A stretch of 64,000 nt of DNA from Myxococcus virescens (GCF_900101905.1 NZ_FNAJ01000014.1:159096-223095); one strand, 5' to 3'. Counted from the stretch's first letter, positions 35,200 to 45,038 are shown. A program made the numbers and translations. The notes: a model not told the origin generated them from the sequence alone.

Positions 35200-35213
35200 C
35201 GAGCCGCGGCGAA

Positions 35214-35241
35214 GGACCGCGGGCCTCCAAGCCCGCGGTCC
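35214..35241 (+). terminator. Strong hairpin after the DAG-linker lipoprotein
   Basis: GGACCGCGGGC (35214-35224) and GCCCGCGGTCC (35231-35241) form a perfect 11-bp stem with a 6-nt loop, 14 bp after the stop. Confidence 0.75.
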
Positions 35242-35370
35242 GCCTCGCCCCCGCCTGGTGCCCTCGAGAGGGCGACCTGCCTCGCGCCGCGCAGCACCGG
35301 CCCTCCCCCGCGGCGGCGCATCCATCCGACCTATGGATCCTCCGGGCAGCGCATGGGTATCCTCTCTTCC

Positions 35371-35724
35371 ATGACGCTCGTCATCCGCCAGGCGCAGTTG
35401 GCAACCTTCGGAGAGGCTTCTCTCCATCGGTTCGAATCGCGGCTCTGCGACCTTGTGCGCCAGCACTGGCGGGAGACGTGCGAGGCGATGTCGCCGTCCG
35501 ACCTCCACAAGTTCGTAGAGGAAGGCATCGCGCGCGGCCGGAACTACGGCCTCACCTCTGAGAGAGACCTCGCGCGCTTCGTCAACGTCCAGTTCGCGCT
35601 CGGCGCCGGGTTCGACACCAATCCCCGCTATGCTTGGGCCGCCGACGTGCTCAAGGCCTCTGGCGTCCCCGCGTCCACACGCGTTGACCAACTCTGCGAA
35701 CTCACCGCCGGAGCCCTGCGATGA
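35371..35724 (+). CDS. Small conserved cassette protein, 117 aa (paralogue of the gene at 5082)
   Basis: Begins MTLVIRQAQLATFGE. ATG 35371 was chosen to match the paralogue; ATG 35353 would add six residues. Shared positions with the 5082 protein include the N-terminal IR-x-x-Q-(L/M), VE-x-GIA, (Y/H)G-(I/L)-T and the FxxGxxFxxxP-x-xxW stretch (FALGAGFDTNPRYAW). The protein is helical, without signal or TM. The stop overlaps the start of the 207-aa peptidoglycan-binding protein by four bases (ATGA), so the two are coupled. Function unknown. Its recurrence in two separate cassettes with different large neighbours suggests an adaptor or chaperone role (inference). Confidence 0.65.
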   Translation: MTLVIRQAQLATFGEASLHRFESRLCDLVRQHWRETCEAMSPSDLHKFVEEGIARGRNYGLTSERDLARFVNVQFALGAGFDTNPRYAWAADVLKASGVPASTRVDQLCELTAGALR

Positions 35725-36344
35725 GCGCTCGAGAGAACTATTCCCGCCTCCAAGCCCAGACGCAGTCCTTCCCGGACCGCCCCGTGGACTCGGCGGTGGA
35801 GCCCTGCCCTCTCCAACAAAAGGTGCGAATCCGCCTGGTGGTGCGGAATCACGACTTTGGCGTGTACACCCACAAGAAGTACCGGCTGACCATCGACTCG
35901 GTATCCGTCGACGGAAACACGGGCGACCGCGGCATGGTCGACCAGCTGGTCCCCAAGGAGGCGCGCAAGGCGGCCCTCAAGGTGTGGCTCACCGAAGGGC
36001 TCCCGCCGCGTACGTGGAACCTGGAGCTGGGCAAGCTCAAGCCCCCGTCCACCGTCCAAGGCGTACAGGCACGATTGAGCAACCTCGGGTTCGAACAGGG
36101 CCCCGTTGACGGCGACGCGGGCGCCGAAACGCGGCAGGCCCTCATGGCCTTCCAAGCGGACTTCGGCCTTGAGCCCAGTGGCGAGATTGACGACGGTACC
36201 CGGTCGCGCATCGACGCCGTCTACCGGTCGCGCCAGGAGGCGCCCTCACTCGAGGGCATCTGGCGTCCGAAACCAGGCAAGCGTTTCAAGCGCTCAAAGG
36301 ATCGCACGGCGAATCCGCCGGTTCCCGGTGTCCGCGATAAATAG
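35721..36344 (+). CDS. Protein with C-terminal peptidoglycan-binding domain
   Basis: 207 residues. The N-terminal half (about 25-90) is beta-rich (VRIRLVVRNHDFGVYTHKKY). Residues about 112-170 fit a PG_binding_1 domain: VQGVQARLSNLGFEQGPVDG then ETRQALMAFQADFGLEPSG, with the helix-bundle spacing of that family. The tail is basic. No signal peptide is seen, so if it reaches peptidoglycan it would need another export route, such as a contractile injection or T6SS-like system; that is inference. Translation is coupled to the upstream 117-aa gene, and the 3' end overlaps the convergent MBL-NHL gene by 51 bp. Confidence 0.75.
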   Translation: MSARENYSRLQAQTQSFPDRPVDSAVEPCPLQQKVRIRLVVRNHDFGVYTHKKYRLTIDSVSVDGNTGDRGMVDQLVPKEARKAALKVWLTEGLPPRTWNLELGKLKPPSTVQGVQARLSNLGFEQGPVDGDAGAETRQALMAFQADFGLEPSGEIDDGTRSRIDAVYRSRQEAPSLEGIWRPKPGKRFKRSKDRTANPPVPGVRDK

Positions 36345-39300
36345 GCTGCGCCCGGCCTGGTCCACCGCCAGGCCGCGAGGCCCATCCAGCTGAGCGGCCC
36401 CCGGCAGACCGCCGTCACCCGCGAAGCCGGCTGCGCCCGTACCCACCAGCGTGGTGATGATGCCTTCCTCCACCTTGCGCACACGCGCTTGCGGCGTGCA
36501 TGTGATGTAGACCACGCCCGCGCCATCCACGGCGAGCCCCTGCGGGGTGTCGAGCTGCGCCGCGTTCGCCGCGGCACCATCCCCCGTGTTGCCCTGCACG
36601 CCCGTGCCCGCCAGCGTGCTCACCGTGAAGGTGTCCGTGGTGTCGTCATACTCAATCATGCGGACACGGTGGTCGCCGACGGTTGCCACGTAGACGTTGC
36701 GTGAGTTGTCGACTGCGACAGCGACCGGTCTGTGGAGCGATGCCGCGGCGGGCGCCCCACCATCGCCCGCGAACGCCGCGTTGCCGTCACCCGCGAAGGT
36801 AGTGATTGTCCCGGTAGCGATGGAGAGCGCGCGGATGCAGTTGTTGCCTTCGTCGCAGATGTACAGCACGTCGCCCTTGAAGTCATAGGCCACGTCAGTG
36901 GGGGTGTCGAGCTGCGCGAGCAGGGCGTCACCATTGTCACCGCCGAACCCCTGGGTCCCATTGCCCGCGACGAGCGAGATGTTGCGGGACCTGAGGTCGA
37001 CGCGGCGCACTCGGTGATTCCCGCTGTCCGCCACGTAGAGGACATGGTTGTCGCGGTCGTAAGACAGCCCGCCCGGAGTGTCCAACTGCGCCGCCGCAGC
37101 GGGATGATTCGCGTCGCCCGCGTGCGCGTTGTTGCCATCACCCGCACACGTGTGGATGTCGACCGCGCCGTCCACCCTCCGGACGCGGTGATTGACGGAG
37201 TCCGCGATGAAGACGTCCTCACGCCCACAGGCAACCGCCAGCGGGGTGTCGAGTTCAGCACCGCTGGCATCAAAGTCGTCGCCATCGAACCCTTGCGTGC
37301 CGTTCCCCGCGAACGCGTCGATGGTGCCATCGGCCACCGTGGCCTTGCGAACCCGGTGGTGCCCCCTGTCGACGATGTAGACATCGCCCGTGGAGTCGAC
37401 CGCGACGGCACAGACGGTGTTGAACGTCGCCGCGGTGGCGAGCCCGCCGTCGCCCCCGTTACCGTTGGCGCCGGTCCCCGCGAACGTGCTGATCGTGCCG
37501 TCCGCCTCGTTCACTCTCCGCACGCGGCGGTTGCCCCGGTCGGCGATGTACACGTTGCCCGCGGAGTCGACCGCCACGCCACAAGGGGCGTTGAGATGGG
37601 CTGAGTCCGCATCTGCGCCGTCCCCCAAGAATCCTTGCGTCCCATCGCCAGCGAAGGCCGTGATGAGTCCCGCCGAAACCAGGCGCACGCAGTGGTTTCC
37701 TGTATCCGCGATGTAGAGCCCACCACGCGCGTCCACCGCCACCGCGGTCGGCGCGTTCAGTGTCGCGGCGGCAGGTGGGCCGTCGTCGCCCGTATTGCCC
37801 GCGACCCCCGTGCCCGCGAAGGTCCGGATCTTCCCCGTCGTCAGGTTGACGCAGCGGATACGGTGGTTGCCTGTATCCGCGATGTAAAGCAGGTTGTCTG
37901 CCACCGCGAGCGCCAGGCCGCTGGGGGCGTTGAGAAGGGCCGCGGTGGCGAGCGCCCTGTCGCCCCCGTAGCCTGGGGCTCCAGTCCCCGCGATGGTGGT
38001 GATGATTCCCGTGGACAGGTTGACTTCGCGGACCCGGTGCGACGCCGAATCCGCGATGAAGAGGCGGTTGCGTGATGGGTCCACCGCGAGGCCCGCCGGC
38101 GTGCGGAGCCGGGCGTTCATGGCCAGCGCGTCAGAGTCGCCCAAGTACCCCTGGTTGCCGTCTCCTGCGAACGCGCGAATGACCCCCGAAGCGTCGATGA
38201 CGCGCACACGGTGATGTCCGGGGTCCGAGACGTACACGTTCCAATCCGCGTCGTACTCCAGGTGCGTCGGCGTGTTGAACTGCGCGGCGGCCGCCTGTCC
38301 TGCGTCGCCCACGTCGCCGTTCACGCCCGTGCCCGCGAAGGTCGAGACAGACGCCGGGAACATGCCGAAGAAGTAGTGGATGGAGAGCGAGCAAGGCCCG
38401 TTCGGACAGACGCGCGGGTGACGATGGCACCCAATCTGCGGGGCACCGCAAGCACCGGCGAACGCGACGCGGGCGGCCGCCACGGCGGCGCGCGCGACCT
38501 CCGCCAGCGCCGGGCTGGGCGTGCCACAAATGGCGGCCACGGCGGCGATGCGCGGCAGGAGCTTGGCGTTCACGTTGTCGATGAGCATCGCGGGTGCGAA
38601 CGCCCGTGGGTTGATGGGAATCGCGGGTGCCAGCGCGGCGGCCGCCGCGATTGCCACGCGGACGTCAGCACGGATGGCCGCCATCGCGGCCACCGCGGTC
38701 GCCGCTGCCTCCGCCGGCCCTTGTGAGCAATTGCCACCCGGCTGGCCGATTCGCGCCTGGGACGCGGCGCACACGGCCGCGGTCACCGCCGTCTTGATTT
38801 CCGCGGCGGTCGGCACGTTGGCCCCGTTGCGCGCGTGGGCCGCGAGAACGACGCGCATCGCGAAGTCGGTGGGGATGGCGTCGTGTACCAGTTCGATGGT
38901 GTAGGCGTGCGCCGCACAGGCGTGCGCCTGCGCCGCTGCCTCTTTCGCCTGGCTCGGCAGCGTCGGAATGTTCAACGGGTCACTCAGCATGTCCGCGATC
39001 ACGATTTCGACGAAGTTCGTGACCTCCTGGGCGCACTTCGCGGCGGCGTGCATCACGCAATGAACGACCGCGGCGGCCAGGGCCTGGACATTGGGATGCG
39101 ACGCGACGGTCGCCGTCGCCACGACGGTCGCCAGGGCCCCAGTGAGCGAGGCATGCGTGGCCGCCATTCCCGCCATGTCGGCCGCCCGCTGCGCGAGCGT
39201 GCGCGGAGGCACCTGCGCCACGGGGACAAGCATGGCGTTGGCCACGAGCGGAATGTTGCTCTCGATTGCCGCCTGGTATGCAGCGCCTACCGCGACCTGG

Positions 39301-40361
39301 GCCCGCGTGCCCAGCACGTTCTGGTAGACATCGATTTCCGCTGCGGCCGTGGCGAGGAGTGACACGGCCGCGCCGTTGATCTCCTCCGGCGTATTGGCGA
39401 CGTCCGCGTAGCACGGCCCACGGGCCGCGCCCGGCCACAGGATGCCCACGTTGCCCCGAGGCCCCGCGTACTTCGCTGCGAACTCCGCCCCCCCGGTGTC
39501 CATCCGGTGGTCGTCGTCCCACTCGCGGCTCTCGTACGCCGTCACGCCATCGTCGATGTTCGGGTGGCCGAACGCATTGCCCCAGCCGAACGAATAGACA
39601 ATCAGGTACTCCGCCGCGCGATTGGGACGCGGAACGTACGGGGGATGGCCCACGGGCGAACCGTGGTGTCCAGCGACGAGTCCCACGCACCGCTGGTCCA
39701 CTCCGTGGCGGAAGACCCGCTGATTGGCCATGTGGGGTAATTGCTCGAACGTCGCATCTCCCGTGAGCAGCATGTATTGCCCAGCCACCCCGGGGTTCTC
39801 GATCCGCAGCGCGAGCCCCACGTTGTTCGGGTCTCTGCCCGAGCACTTGATGACTTGGAAGTGAGAATGCGTGGACCTGCGCATGACCGGGGCATTGCGC
39901 CAGTCCTCGTCGGGCCACTTGTGGATGGTGCACCCAGCACCATCGAGCGTCTGCTCCAGCGCGTCCGCGGTCATGCTCTTCTGGATGGCGGCGCGCCAGG
40001 CGATGTTCGACCGTTCTTGCGCTGGCGCCAGGATGTGAAGGTTGTTGATGGCATTCGCGTTCGACAGCTCGAGCAGCGCGCGGTAGTGGTCCTCGTCCCA
40101 GTGCGACTGGATCACGCGGGAGTAGGCGACGTCGACGCAGTACGTGGGCGCTGGGCGGGGATAGGTGAACTGACTACCGCTCATCCCGCCCCCCAGGTCG
40201 TAGTAGATGAACGGGCGCCAGTTGTCGTTGAAGACGACGTTGCAGTTGCCCTGGCCCACATCGACGACCACCACGAAGCGCGGTCTGGTTGCTGCCCCGA
40301 CGGGGAACCAGTGCTGGAGCAGGGCGTCGGCGGTCCCTTGATTGAGATTGATGAGCGGCAC
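36294..40361 (-). CDS. MBL-fold domain fused to NHL-repeat propellers (1355 aa)
   Basis: The N-terminal 350 residues carry a ComEC-like metallo-beta-lactamase fold: VVVVDVGQGNCNVVF, the metal site SHWDEDHYRALLEL and AGHHGSPVGH. A long Ala/Val-rich helical region (about 360-680) with scattered Cys follows. From about residue 690 there are twelve NHL-type repeats of pattern TFAGTGxxGxxGD...LNxPxGLAVD...YIADxxNHRVR, enough for two six-bladed propellers. No signal peptide. The MBL fold suggests hydrolysis of nucleic acid or phosphoester, with the propellers for binding. It is the second gene after the 232-aa Cys-rich protein (3-bp gap), so the two are co-transcribed. The combination is unusual and its function is unknown. 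Confidence 0.8.
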   Translation of the reverse strand: MPLINLNQGTADALLQHWFPVGAATRPRFVVVVDVGQGNCNVVFNDNWRPFIYYDLGGGMSGSQFTYPRPAPTYCVDVAYSRVIQSHWDEDHYRALLELSNANAINNLHILAPAQERSNIAWRAAIQKSMTADALEQTLDGAGCTIHKWPDEDWRNAPVMRRSTHSHFQVIKCSGRDPNNVGLALRIENPGVAGQYMLLTGDATFEQLPHMANQRVFRHGVDQRCVGLVAGHHGSPVGHPPYVPRPNRAAEYLIVYSFGWGNAFGHPNIDDGVTAYESREWDDDHRMDTGGAEFAAKYAGPRGNVGILWPGAARGPCYADVANTPEEINGAAVSLLATAAAEIDVYQNVLGTRAQVAVGAAYQAAIESNIPLVANAMLVPVAQVPPRTLAQRAADMAGMAATHASLTGALATVVATATVASHPNVQALAAAVVHCVMHAAAKCAQEVTNFVEIVIADMLSDPLNIPTLPSQAKEAAAQAHACAAHAYTIELVHDAIPTDFAMRVVLAAHARNGANVPTAAEIKTAVTAAVCAASQARIGQPGGNCSQGPAEAAATAVAAMAAIRADVRVAIAAAAALAPAIPINPRAFAPAMLIDNVNAKLLPRIAAVAAICGTPSPALAEVARAAVAAARVAFAGACGAPQIGCHRHPRVCPNGPCSLSIHYFFGMFPASVSTFAGTGVNGDVGDAGQAAAAQFNTPTHLEYDADWNVYVSDPGHHRVRVIDASGVIRAFAGDGNQGYLGDSDALAMNARLRTPAGLAVDPSRNRLFIADSASHRVREVNLSTGIITTIAGTGAPGYGGDRALATAALLNAPSGLALAVADNLLYIADTGNHRIRCVNLTTGKIRTFAGTGVAGNTGDDGPPAAATLNAPTAVAVDARGGLYIADTGNHCVRLVSAGLITAFAGDGTQGFLGDGADADSAHLNAPCGVAVDSAGNVYIADRGNRRVRRVNEADGTISTFAGTGANGNGGDGGLATAATFNTVCAVAVDSTGDVYIVDRGHHRVRKATVADGTIDAFAGNGTQGFDGDDFDASGAELDTPLAVACGREDVFIADSVNHRVRRVDGAVDIHTCAGDGNNAHAGDANHPAAAAQLDTPGGLSYDRDNHVLYVADSGNHRVRRVDLRSRNISLVAGNGTQGFGGDNGDALLAQLDTPTDVAYDFKGDVLYICDEGNNCIRALSIATGTITTFAGDGNAAFAGDGGAPAAASLHRPVAVAVDNSRNVYVATVGDHRVRMIEYDDTTDTFTVSTLAGTGVQGNTGDGAAANAAQLDTPQGLAVDGAGVVYITCTPQARVRKVEEGIITTLVGTGAAGFAGDGGLPGAAQLDGPRGLAVDQAGRSLFIADTGNRRIRRAIL

Positions 40362-40364
40362 GGT

Positions 40365-41063
40365 TCAGCCCTCCTGCCAGATTCGGCTCAAGCGCTTCAG
40401 CTTCCGCAGCGCCCAGGGCGTGTCGGGAACCCGGCCGATGCCGCGCATGAACCACCGGGAGTCGATGACGCCGGACAACCCAGCCAGGGCCGGGTTGGTG
40501 GCGCCTCGCGGCACGAAATGGATGTCGACTGCCGCCAGGGGGCGATTGTCGCGAGGGTCATCGTTGCGATTGACCACCATCTCCACCCAGTTGCCTGGAA
40601 AGAAGTAGGGCGTGTCGCCGTCGACCGTGGTGACGATGTCCTGCAGCACGTCGGCCGAAACGGTCAGGTCCATGATGCAGAACTTGCTGTCCTGCCCCAC
40701 CGTGTTCCAGCGCGGCATGTCGCGGAGATCCTCATGGAGCCGGGCGAACCACTGCTGATCGATGCACTCGAAGATGACATGGAAGTAGGGAACTCCCTTT
40801 GAGTCCTCTCGTTCGATGTCGCGAATGTACCCGTACAGGTATTCGTCGTAGACAACCAGTGCGTCGAGATCCCCGTGGTTGTTCACCTCGAAGACCTGGA
40901 CCTCATGCGGGTGGTTGGAGGACAGCTCCATCGCAAAGTCCTCCCCACACCCCTCACCGCACTCGCCTTCGGCATTGCAGACGGTGCAGATAATGACGTC
41001 ACAGCGCCTGCAAGCGTCAAATTCGTCCCGGTGGCCGACAGGGTCCCTGCAAGGAATGTACAT
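40365..41063 (-). CDS. Cys-rich-N-terminus protein partnered with the MBL-NHL protein
   Basis: 232 residues. The first 40 residues hold seven Cys in spacings like a treble-clef or zinc-ribbon (CRRCDVIICTVCNAEG then CGEGCGED). The remainder is a mixed alpha/beta domain (YFHVIFECIDQQWFARL) with no known family. It is separated from the MBL-NHL gene by 3 bp, so the two form an operon in which this is the first gene. A metal-binding accessory or immunity protein for the giant protein is possible; this rests on position only. Confidence 0.6.
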   Translation of the reverse strand: MYIPCRDPVGHRDEFDACRRCDVIICTVCNAEGECGEGCGEDFAMELSSNHPHEVQVFEVNNHGDLDALVVYDEYLYGYIRDIEREDSKGVPYFHVIFECIDQQWFARLHEDLRDMPRWNTVGQDSKFCIMDLTVSADVLQDIVTTVDGDTPYFFPGNWVEMVVNRNDDPRDNRPLAAVDIHFVPRGATNPALAGLSGVIDSRWFMRGIGRVPDTPWALRKLKRLSRIWQEG

Positions 41064-41494
41064 GGCAGTTCATCCGCAGGCCGCCGGCACCTGGGCCCCC
41101 TTGCGCGTGATGGACGTCCGGCTGCCGGAGATTGTCGCGCGCCCGCTGGCGGGTAACAAGCACTGCCGCAGGAATTCCCTGACCAAAGCTGTGCTGCGAA
41201 GCTGGACACGCGCTCTGAACGTCCTCGCCTGGCGCACGTCCTGGGTGAAACACTCATGTCACAGCCGCAACGGCGTTGAAGCTGCCACAGTGCACCATTG
41301 GCATCCGGGTCCATGACACCTCAGACCCGGGTCAGACACTGTCTCATGCGTGTCTTTCGTTACCCATCTTCCGCGCGCCCGTCTCTCGTGGTCTTGCGGG
41401 GATGCCGTGGCAACAGACTTCTCCCCCCGGAGCGGACGACAGGCGTCCTCCCGGCGCCACGGCTCAGTTCCCCCACTGAGCAACGGAGTTCGTG
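41064..41494. other. 431-bp intergenic region
   Basis: Divergent promoter region. It contains an inverted repeat CCGGGTC (41305-41311) / GACCCGG (41324-41330) that could be an operator or a terminator. No supported gene. Confidence 0.4.
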
Positions 41495-42766
41495 ATGAAA
41501 CACCCTCTCTTGAGCATGTTCGGGCTCGTCGGCATTGTCTGCGCCTCGGGTGCGCCTTCCATCGCCGAGGCACAGGTCCCCCCTCCGTCCTGGGTGCGCC
41601 AGCTCGGCGCCCACCACGACGAGCAGGCCCACGCCGTGGCCGTCTCGGGCGCGAGCGTCTACGTGGCAGGCCAGACGACCAGCCAGCTCGGTGCCGACCC
41701 GCAAGCGGGCGGCCAGGACGCCTTCATCGCCCGGTACGACACCGCCGGCAACCTCCAGTGGGTCCGCCAGTTCGGCACCGCGCGGACGGACCGCGCCACC
41801 GCGGTGGCCACCGACGAGGCCGGCAACGTGTACGTGGCCGGCACCACCTTCGGCAGCCTCGACTTCTACACCAACGCGGGCGGCATCGATTACTTCATCG
41901 CCAAGTACGACGCCGCCGGCAACCGTCAGTGGCTGCGCCAGAACGGCACGCAGATGGACGACTTCGCCACCGGCCTCGCCGTCAACGCACCCGACAAGCT
42001 CTTCTTCACCGGCTACACCGGCGGCAGCTTCGCCAACGGCGGCAACCCCAACAACTACGACATCGTCGTCGCCCTCTACGACACCGCGGGCAACCCGTAC
42101 TGGCTCCAGCAGTACGGCACTTCCGCGAGCGACATGGCGCGCGGCATCGCCGTCACGCCCACCCACGAGGTCTACGTCGTCGGCAACACCTACGGCAGCC
42201 TCGACGGCGCCACCACGCCGGTGAGCAGCGACATCTTCCTGCTCAAGCTCAACATCCTCGGCGCCCAGCAGTGGGTCCGGCAAATCGACGCGGGCGAGCT
42301 CGATGATGCCAAGAGCGTCGCCGTGGGCCCCGACGGCGGCGTCTACCTCGCTGGCGAGACGTTCGGCAGCCTCGACGGCAACGCCAATAACGGCACGGTC
42401 GACGTGCTACTCGCCCGCTACGACAGCGCCGGAAACCGCCAGTGGAGCCGCATGCTCGGTGGCGCGCAGACCGACTCCGCGTTCGGCGTCTCCGTCACCG
42501 CGAACAACGTCGTGCAGCTCGTCGGCTACACCTCCGACGCGCTCGACGGCAACCCGGCCACTGGCTCACTCGACGCCTTCCTCACCCGCTACGACGCGCT
42601 GGGCACCAAGCTGGGCACCCGCACCCTGGGCACCCCATTCCAGGACATCGCGCGCGGCGTGGCCGTGGACGCCTCTGGCAACGCCTACGTGGCTGGCAAC
42701 ACCTTCGGAAGCCTCGGCGGCAACACCAACGCCGGCGGCTACGACGCCTTCCTCGTTCGCTTCTGA
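41495..42766 (+). CDS. SBBP beta-propeller repeat protein, secreted
   Basis: 423 residues. The signal peptide ends near PSIAEA/Q. Seven SBBP repeats follow, each with WxRQ(L/F)G...VYVAG.T.GSLD...DAFxxRYDxxGNxQW, consistent with a seven-bladed propeller. The start used is ATG 41495 with GGAG at 41485; a GTG at 41492 would add one residue. There is no anchor or enzyme domain, so it is probably a secreted or periplasmic binding protein. It stands alone with its own promoter. Confidence 0.85.
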   Translation: MKHPLLSMFGLVGIVCASGAPSIAEAQVPPPSWVRQLGAHHDEQAHAVAVSGASVYVAGQTTSQLGADPQAGGQDAFIARYDTAGNLQWVRQFGTARTDRATAVATDEAGNVYVAGTTFGSLDFYTNAGGIDYFIAKYDAAGNRQWLRQNGTQMDDFATGLAVNAPDKLFFTGYTGGSFANGGNPNNYDIVVALYDTAGNPYWLQQYGTSASDMARGIAVTPTHEVYVVGNTYGSLDGATTPVSSDIFLLKLNILGAQQWVRQIDAGELDDAKSVAVGPDGGVYLAGETFGSLDGNANNGTVDVLLARYDSAGNRQWSRMLGGAQTDSAFGVSVTANNVVQLVGYTSDALDGNPATGSLDAFLTRYDALGTKLGTRTLGTPFQDIARGVAVDASGNAYVAGNTFGSLGGNTNAGGYDAFLVRF

Positions 42767-43104
42767 TTCAGGCACGAGGCCACGTTCGTGCTTCAGTTGC
42801 ACGCGCGTCGGTGGGCTGCCGAGTCACGGCGGCATGGACTCGACCAGTCCACCGGGCGAGCCCACGCTCCCGCCGCCTCCCCGCGTGCCCCCCTGCCCTC
42901 CCCTGGCAGGGCCCATGCCCGCCTCCCCCTGCCTGCCTCCAGTTGCGACGTGAGGGTGTGTGGCAGCACTGCTGTCGCCATCCCCCTCGTCCGCGAGGGA
43001 GCACTCCGGTTGCGCCTGGGTCCGCCCAGCCTCAAAACGTGAGGGGACGGGGCGCAGGGGGCCCATCGCGAAGGGGAGCGTCGTGGGCTGAGACAGGGGG
43101 GAAC
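42767..43104. other. 338-bp intergenic region
   Basis: Very GC-rich with a Pro-codon-like bias in one frame, but no start site. A short hairpin (GCCCT 42895-42899, AGGGC 42908-42912) may end the SBBP transcript. No gene seen. Confidence 0.4.
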
Positions 43105-44910
43105 ATGCGAGCAAGGCTCAACGCGCGGGCGGGCACCTGCCTCCTCGCAATGGTGCTGGGAGTGTGGAGCGGAGGGGCGTGGGCCGGGGCGCCAGGGGCG
43201 CGGACGGTCGTCACGCTGGCCTTCGACGACGGACTCGAGGAGCAGCGCCAGGTGCTGGATATGCTTTCGGCTTCGGGGCTGAAGGCGACCTTCTTCATCA
43301 TCAGCGGGCGGGTCGGCCAGACGGGATACTTGAACCTCGATGACCTGCGCCGCCTGGCCGCGGCCGGACACGACATCGGGGGACACACGCTGCAACACTC
43401 GGAGTTGGCGGTGCTGTCGCCCGAGAACCAACGACAGGAGATTTGCGAGGACCGCTTGCGGCTGCTCAGTTGGGGCTTCTCGCCCACATCCCTCGCCTTC
43501 CCCTTCGGCTCGAACGACGCGGTGGTGAACCAGACGGCAGCGGCGTGCGGATACAACGCCGCGCGCGACGTGCGGGGCCTGGTGGACACGTGTGGCTCCT
43601 GCCCCACGGCCGAGACAATTCCTCCGCTCGATCCCTACGAAATCCGCACGCCAGCGACGGTGACGCGCGACGACGGACTGGAGCAGTTGCAGGCGTGGGT
43701 CACCTCGACGGAGGCCGCGGGGGGCGGCTGGGTGGTTGTCGTCTTCCACTTCGTGGAGCCGGACTGCACCAAGCACACCTACTGCGTGAAGCCCGACGTC
43801 CTCCGGGAGTTCATGGGCTGGCTCTCGCAGCGGGCTCCGATGGGGACAGAGGTGCGCACGATGCAGGACATCCTGGGCGGTGCGGCGCGGCCCGCGGTGC
43901 ACCCCGTGTCCCTGCCGCCCACGGCCACGCTGAAGAATCCCTCGCTCGAGGACGACGCGAACGCCGACGGCGTGCCCGACTGCTGGCAGCTGGGTCCCAC
44001 TCACGGTGGCGCCGTGCGCGCCGAGCGCTCCGCCGAGGCGCACAGCGGCGCCTGGTCCTACCGGCTCGAGCGCGTGGAAGCCTCCGGGGGCGCCGCCTCG
44101 CTCCAGGTGCTGCGCGACGACGGCACCTGCGCACCGGCCGTGACGCCTGGGGGCGGTTCGCGGGTGAGCGTCTGGTACCGCTCCAGTACGCCGCTGCACC
44201 TGGAGGCGGCCGTGAAGGGGACGGATGGGACGTGGAAGGTGTGGAACCGCGGCCCGAGCCTGCCACCCGCGGAGGCCTGGACGGAGGCGTCGTGGGAGCT
44301 GCCCATCGCGTTGCCGGCCGACGCGTTCGAACTGAGCGTGGGCGTCGCCCTGGAAGGGGTGGGATGGGCGCTGGTGGACGACTTCGGGCTGGCGGATGCG
44401 ACGGCGCCCGCGGCGCGACTGGTGCTGGACGCACCGACCGGCGGAGAAGACTTCGTCGTGGGCCAGGACGTGGAGGTGAGGTGGTCCACGCTCGGCGAGG
44501 TGCGGACGCTGGACGTGGCGTACTCCACGGAGGCGAGCGCCAGTTGGGTGCCGGTAGCCACTTCAGTGGAGAACACGGGGCACCTCATCTGGCGCGTGCC
44601 CGACGTGCCGAGCCATGAGGCGCTGCTGCGCGTCGCCAGCACCGAGGATGGAACGGTATCGGGCACGAGCGCGCCCTTCCGCATCCTGGCAGGGGCCCCG
44701 CAGCCGGGCATCGTGGAGACGCCACCTGGGGAACAGCCGCCAGGGGAGCAGCCTCCCGAGGAGGACCTTGGTGACGGGCAGGTGAATGGCGCGAGCGGTG
44801 GCTGCGGGGGATGTGAGGGCGGGGGAACGGGGCAACTGTTTCTCGCGGTGGTCGGCGGACTCTTCGCCCTCTCGCGTTCGCGAGCCAGGAGGAGGCAGCG
44901 GAAAGAGTGA
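43105..44910 (+). CDS. Polysaccharide deacetylase (NodB) with carbohydrate-binding-like domain and MYXO-CTERM-like tail
   Basis: 601 residues. The signal peptide ends about GGAWAG. The NodB domain (about 30-240) has TLAFDDGLEEQRQVLDML (metal Asp-Asp motif), HDIGGHTLQHSEL (metal His-x-x-x-His) and AFPFGSNDAVV. Residues about 290-440 form a jelly-roll module (NPSLEDDANADGVPDCWQL), followed by an Ig-like domain. The tail has GGCGGCEGGG, a hydrophobic run and RARRRQR, a MYXO-CTERM-like ending. The start is ATG 43105 after a G-rich stretch. The enzyme removes acetyl groups from a polysaccharide such as a cell-surface glycan or chitin-like polymer. Confidence 0.88.
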   Translation: MRARLNARAGTCLLAMVLGVWSGGAWAGAPGARTVVTLAFDDGLEEQRQVLDMLSASGLKATFFIISGRVGQTGYLNLDDLRRLAAAGHDIGGHTLQHSELAVLSPENQRQEICEDRLRLLSWGFSPTSLAFPFGSNDAVVNQTAAACGYNAARDVRGLVDTCGSCPTAETIPPLDPYEIRTPATVTRDDGLEQLQAWVTSTEAAGGGWVVVVFHFVEPDCTKHTYCVKPDVLREFMGWLSQRAPMGTEVRTMQDILGGAARPAVHPVSLPPTATLKNPSLEDDANADGVPDCWQLGPTHGGAVRAERSAEAHSGAWSYRLERVEASGGAASLQVLRDDGTCAPAVTPGGGSRVSVWYRSSTPLHLEAAVKGTDGTWKVWNRGPSLPPAEAWTEASWELPIALPADAFELSVGVALEGVGWALVDDFGLADATAPAARLVLDAPTGGEDFVVGQDVEVRWSTLGEVRTLDVAYSTEASASWVPVATSVENTGHLIWRVPDVPSHEALLRVASTEDGTVSGTSAPFRILAGAPQPGIVETPPGEQPPGEQPPEEDLGDGQVNGASGGCGGCEGGGTGQLFLAVVGGLFALSRSRARRRQRKE

Positions 44911-45038
44911 CGTCTGAGGTAACGGAGCGCGGCCCCTCCACCGGCGCCGCGCTCCACCTGACTGGCCGGCCCCCGCGATGCCCACGCCGAAGGTCAGCGT
45001 CACTCGACTTCGCTCGAAAAGCGCGGCTAGAAGAGGCG

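Noticed and set aside
42442..43104. In-frame extension upstream of the deacetylase
   Set aside because: The extension is unlike protein (Arg/Ala/Pro-rich) and would remove the signal peptide from the N-terminus. ATG 43105 with a G-rich site and a signal peptide is better.
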